From NCBI RefSeq assembly GCF_048771995.1, contig NC_133030.1, positions 54,406,001 through 54,470,000 of the forward strand: 64,000 nt of DNA, given 5' to 3'. A model generated the notes under the pieces. It was not told the origin of the DNA, ran no database searches, and worked only from the letters and a program-made list of their open reading frames with translations. The DNA comes from Taeniopygia guttata. Lineage: Eukaryota; Chordata; Aves; Passeriformes; Estrildidae. Shown one piece after another: positions 61,201 through 64,000 of this stretch. The position numbers and the translations under genes were made by a program. Positions within the stretch are counted from its first letter, which is position 1. Every line of letters starts with the position of its first letter.

Positions 61201-64000
61201 TAGACACTCCTTTGGGATCTTCTAAAGGCAGCTTTATTAAAAGAATTTCCAAAACAGTGTGAAGCAGGTTGAAGAAAAGATTCTTCTCAGAAGCATTTAT
61301 AATGTTAAGGTGGTAGCTCTCCTTATATCGAGAGATATAGGTTTGTCTTTAATGTTACACCTAATGTTTTCAGGTCCTGAAATTGCTTCCTAAGATAGCA
61401 AAGCATTGGTGTACAGTTTAGTTGGAAAGTATCATGTTAAGAAAAAGAATCTTTTATGACACTTAAGAAGTGTGGGCAAATTATTTCTTTTTATCCAGAC
61501 TCTAGAAGGGTTTAGAGTGGTGACAAATCTTGCTGGAAGAGTCCAAAAATAATACTTCTTCCTGATGTAGAACACTTCAGGCCAGGGAATGCTATTAAAG
61601 GTAAGAAGTGTTTTGCTTATTATACAGTTTAGGAAGAAACAAAGTGATGAAGTCTTAAAATCGTGTAGTAATTCTGTAGAATTGGTGGGAAAAAATCCAA
61701 ATCACTGCTGTAATATTGAAAGTTTTATTGCCTAGGTACAAATTATTTGCAAGAAGTGAGAATCAACACTCTTTTCTCTGAAGTGTATTAGCTGTGCAAG
61801 ATCCTATAGGCTCTAATTTTAGGATGTAAGCTCCTTAATCTATCAGTGAGTGTCCTCTTCATACTTTTAAATCTGGCATTTGCTCCAGTTGTAAATTATT
61901 CTTTTCATTCTGCATATCTAGACTGTGCCTATGTGAATCTTTATAACAAGCAGATAATTCTTTATAAGCATAAATTTTCCAAGAAATCTGAGTATTTTCA
62001 TTTAGTTTCTAGAGTAACACCTGGAGGCTTTCAGGTTTGAATTTTGAAAAATAAAAATGCATTTTTAAAGGTTAGATTGCCATTAATACATTCAACAGAA
62101 TTTCTTTATTAAGTATTTATTTGGTAGAAGTGAACATGATTTCATTAATATTAACTAAAGAAGCCCTCAGGCAATAAGCATGCAAAAAGAATTTTCAACT
62201 AAAACTATCAACTTCATATTCCAAATCTGAAGACACATCTCTTTAAGGCCTTGTGGATGGTGTGGAATGCACCAGTTTTAATGGATTTCTGAAGAAGCAG
62301 CAGTACTGTACAATTTTATCAGAAGTTTCTTTGAAAGGTTGCTATCGCTTGTGTTAAACCTTTTTGTCTGTGTAACAGTGATAAACACTTTGTTCTGGGT
62401 AGTGATGTGAAATTCAGTCAGAAAAATTTATACATTACTTTTACAACGTCCACACTAGGTGTGTTGTAGAAGGATAACATCCTCATTTATTTTTGTTAAT
62501 TCTCTTAATCCAGTACAAGAGAAACCTTCAAAGGGACCTGAGGTTTTTTGGTCCTGTCTGACCCAGGGCTGTAGAGGTGGCCTGTTCTCAAGATATCAAT
62601 GATATCTATTGATCTGAAACCTCCAGAACTGCAGCTGGTGTAAATCTGCAGGCAGCAAATAAAGCACTTAGGGTTGGCAAGACAAAATAATACCATAGTT
62701 TGTTACCTGGCCAAGTAATCAAAAAGAAGAGATAGAAACTAGGAGAAACTGTGAGAGAAACAAGGAAATTGCATGCAGGTTCCAGGTAGAAGTCTTTTAA
62801 TGACACTTTACAGTTGGAATAATGAACACTGTCATGCACCAGCAGGCATTTGTGACTTACGTGGACTTGGCTTCCAGTAGCACATTCATAGTCTGTATTT
62901 ACTACATGAGGAAGCTACATGCTCCTTCCTTTCTTACATTGCTGTGAAACCACAGCTTTCTCCATGAACACATTAATAAAGGTGAGAAATTATTTATATA
63001 GCAGTGAATGTGAAGTTGGGATTATGAATACTGTGACAAGACTGGGTAAAGAGTCTGTGACTTTCTCCTGAAAACTCAACTTCAGTAATACTTTTTTACC
63101 AGAGCTGTAGAAACTGAAATTCCTAGTATAACTAGAAATTCTAGCACAAGTGGTTTAGAGGGTTTTAATTTTTTTATGCATTTTTTTCCTTCCACATTCT
63201 GTTTGCAAATGTGGTTTGGTTGGGTTTTTTTTCCCATCTAATATAAAAATCTTAACAAAATTTCCACTTCTTTCCCAAACCCTAAGATGTTGGTCGTTAC
63301 AATCTAACAGTGAAGTGTACAGTGTAGACATTGAAATCACTGACGTTAAAACCACTAATTCTTCATTAAATAAGTGGACAATGTTTTTTCCCCCTCACAT
63401 TCTGATAAATAATAAAATATAGGGAAATTAAAAGAGAGTTACTGTCTTTTTTCCTTTTCCTTCCTGATTAAGAACAGTGGAGTCAGACGAAGCTGAAAGC
63501 ATCATCTAGAATGGTGGGGAATTTTACTCAGGATTAGTGAGAGGTTGAATTCTGTGCAAGAATAAATGTCTTCCATGCAGTTTAGTGTTCAGTGAAATAT
63601 TCTGATGATGTCACATTCTCTGTTAATTTCTAGAGTTTGATTAGTATTTAGGGCAGTGTAAACTATTTCTTTCTTACCTGCGTTCATAGTATGCCATGTT
63701 CGCTGGATAAAATGGAAGAGCAGGAAATGTTTTATGAGAATGGGTTAATTTCCATGAAAGACAGGTTAGATAGATTTTTTTTGAGTTTTGGGTGTAGGCT
63801 TAGAAAACTTACTTTAGTTAGAGTGGAAAGAACTTCATGTGGAAGTGAGATACTGTGGCTTTAGTTTTCTGGTATGGTCATTTCTAGTTGCACAGCTCCT
63901 CATTTCAGTGTTGAGTTCAAAAAGTGTCAAGCCATACTTGAAGTTGCATTCTGTTTCATTTACCAGATTCCTCTAAACTCTGCTGTGTTCAGAATTTCCT
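58271..64000 (+). other. Probable intron continuing to the window edge
   Basis: The AT-rich sequence has no coding exon, RNA gene or named repeat that I can support. A T-rich run at about 60,776-60,791 is the only notable simple repeat. No polyadenylation or gene-end signal cluster is seen, so if the CpG-island gene exists its body extends beyond the window. Confidence 0.45.
60776..60791 (+). repeat. Poly(T) run
   Basis: A T run of about 15 follows TTTTCTTC and ends in CCCTGAATAA. It is simple sequence within intron-like DNA. Confidence 0.8.

Noticed and set aside
1..64000. CRISPR-like arrays, prokaryotic operons or phage modules
   Set aside because: No regularly spaced repeats with unique spacers, no Shine-Dalgarno-led gene strings, and the repeats and CpG island mark vertebrate DNA.

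Overview
The window looks like bird nuclear DNA, probably a songbird. It carries two CR1 LINE 3' ends with the avian-type tail, one solo LTR whose body resembles an abundant passerine endogenous-retrovirus LTR family, and one very CpG-rich promoter island in an otherwise AT-rich, exon-poor landscape. There are no operons, bacterial-type genes, CRISPR arrays or rRNA genes. No open frame is long enough to be an intronless gene of recognisable family. The species and LTR-family statements rest on remembered repeat consensus sequences, not on a search.

Region 1 (1 to about 36.9 kb) is mostly non-coding flank. It holds simple repeats, a minus-strand CR1 3' end (10.05-10.27 kb), an LTR (24.65-25.09 kb), a decayed tRNA-Arg-like sequence (28.5 kb) and an old minus-strand LINE remnant with an endonuclease-like peptide (34.9-36.0 kb). 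Several short open stretches are bounded by good splice signals. The best are a 47-codon plus-strand stretch at 12.6 kb and a minus-strand start at 11.43 kb that encodes a convincing signal peptide. Three plus-strand candidates (7.87, 12.62 and 17.42 kb) share compatible splice phases and could belong to one unrecognised gene, but no family was recognised.

Region 2 (36.9-39.5 kb) is a strong CpG island with GC boxes, a TATA-like TTTAAA and several splice donors. A possible small non-coding exon (39,439-39,494) follows it, flanked by two AP-1 consensus sites. This looks like the promoter and 5' exon(s) of a gene, most likely transcribed rightwards. No product can be named, because no convincing coding sequence is visible.

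Region 3 (39.5-64 kb) looks like a long first intron. It is AT-rich and lacks coding exons, and long T runs outnumber long A runs on the plus strand. Interruptions are a GC-rich block with a plus-strand CR1 (55.08-55.75 kb) and a small CpG-rich patch at 57.78-58.27 kb. That patch contains a 55-bp-period duplication of a splice-donor-containing segment and may be an alternative first exon.

The gene layout is therefore inferred from promoter and splice signals rather than from protein homology. No novel molecular system is claimed. The items most worth checking are the duplicated-donor CpG patch, the phase-compatible exon series and the signal-peptide exon.
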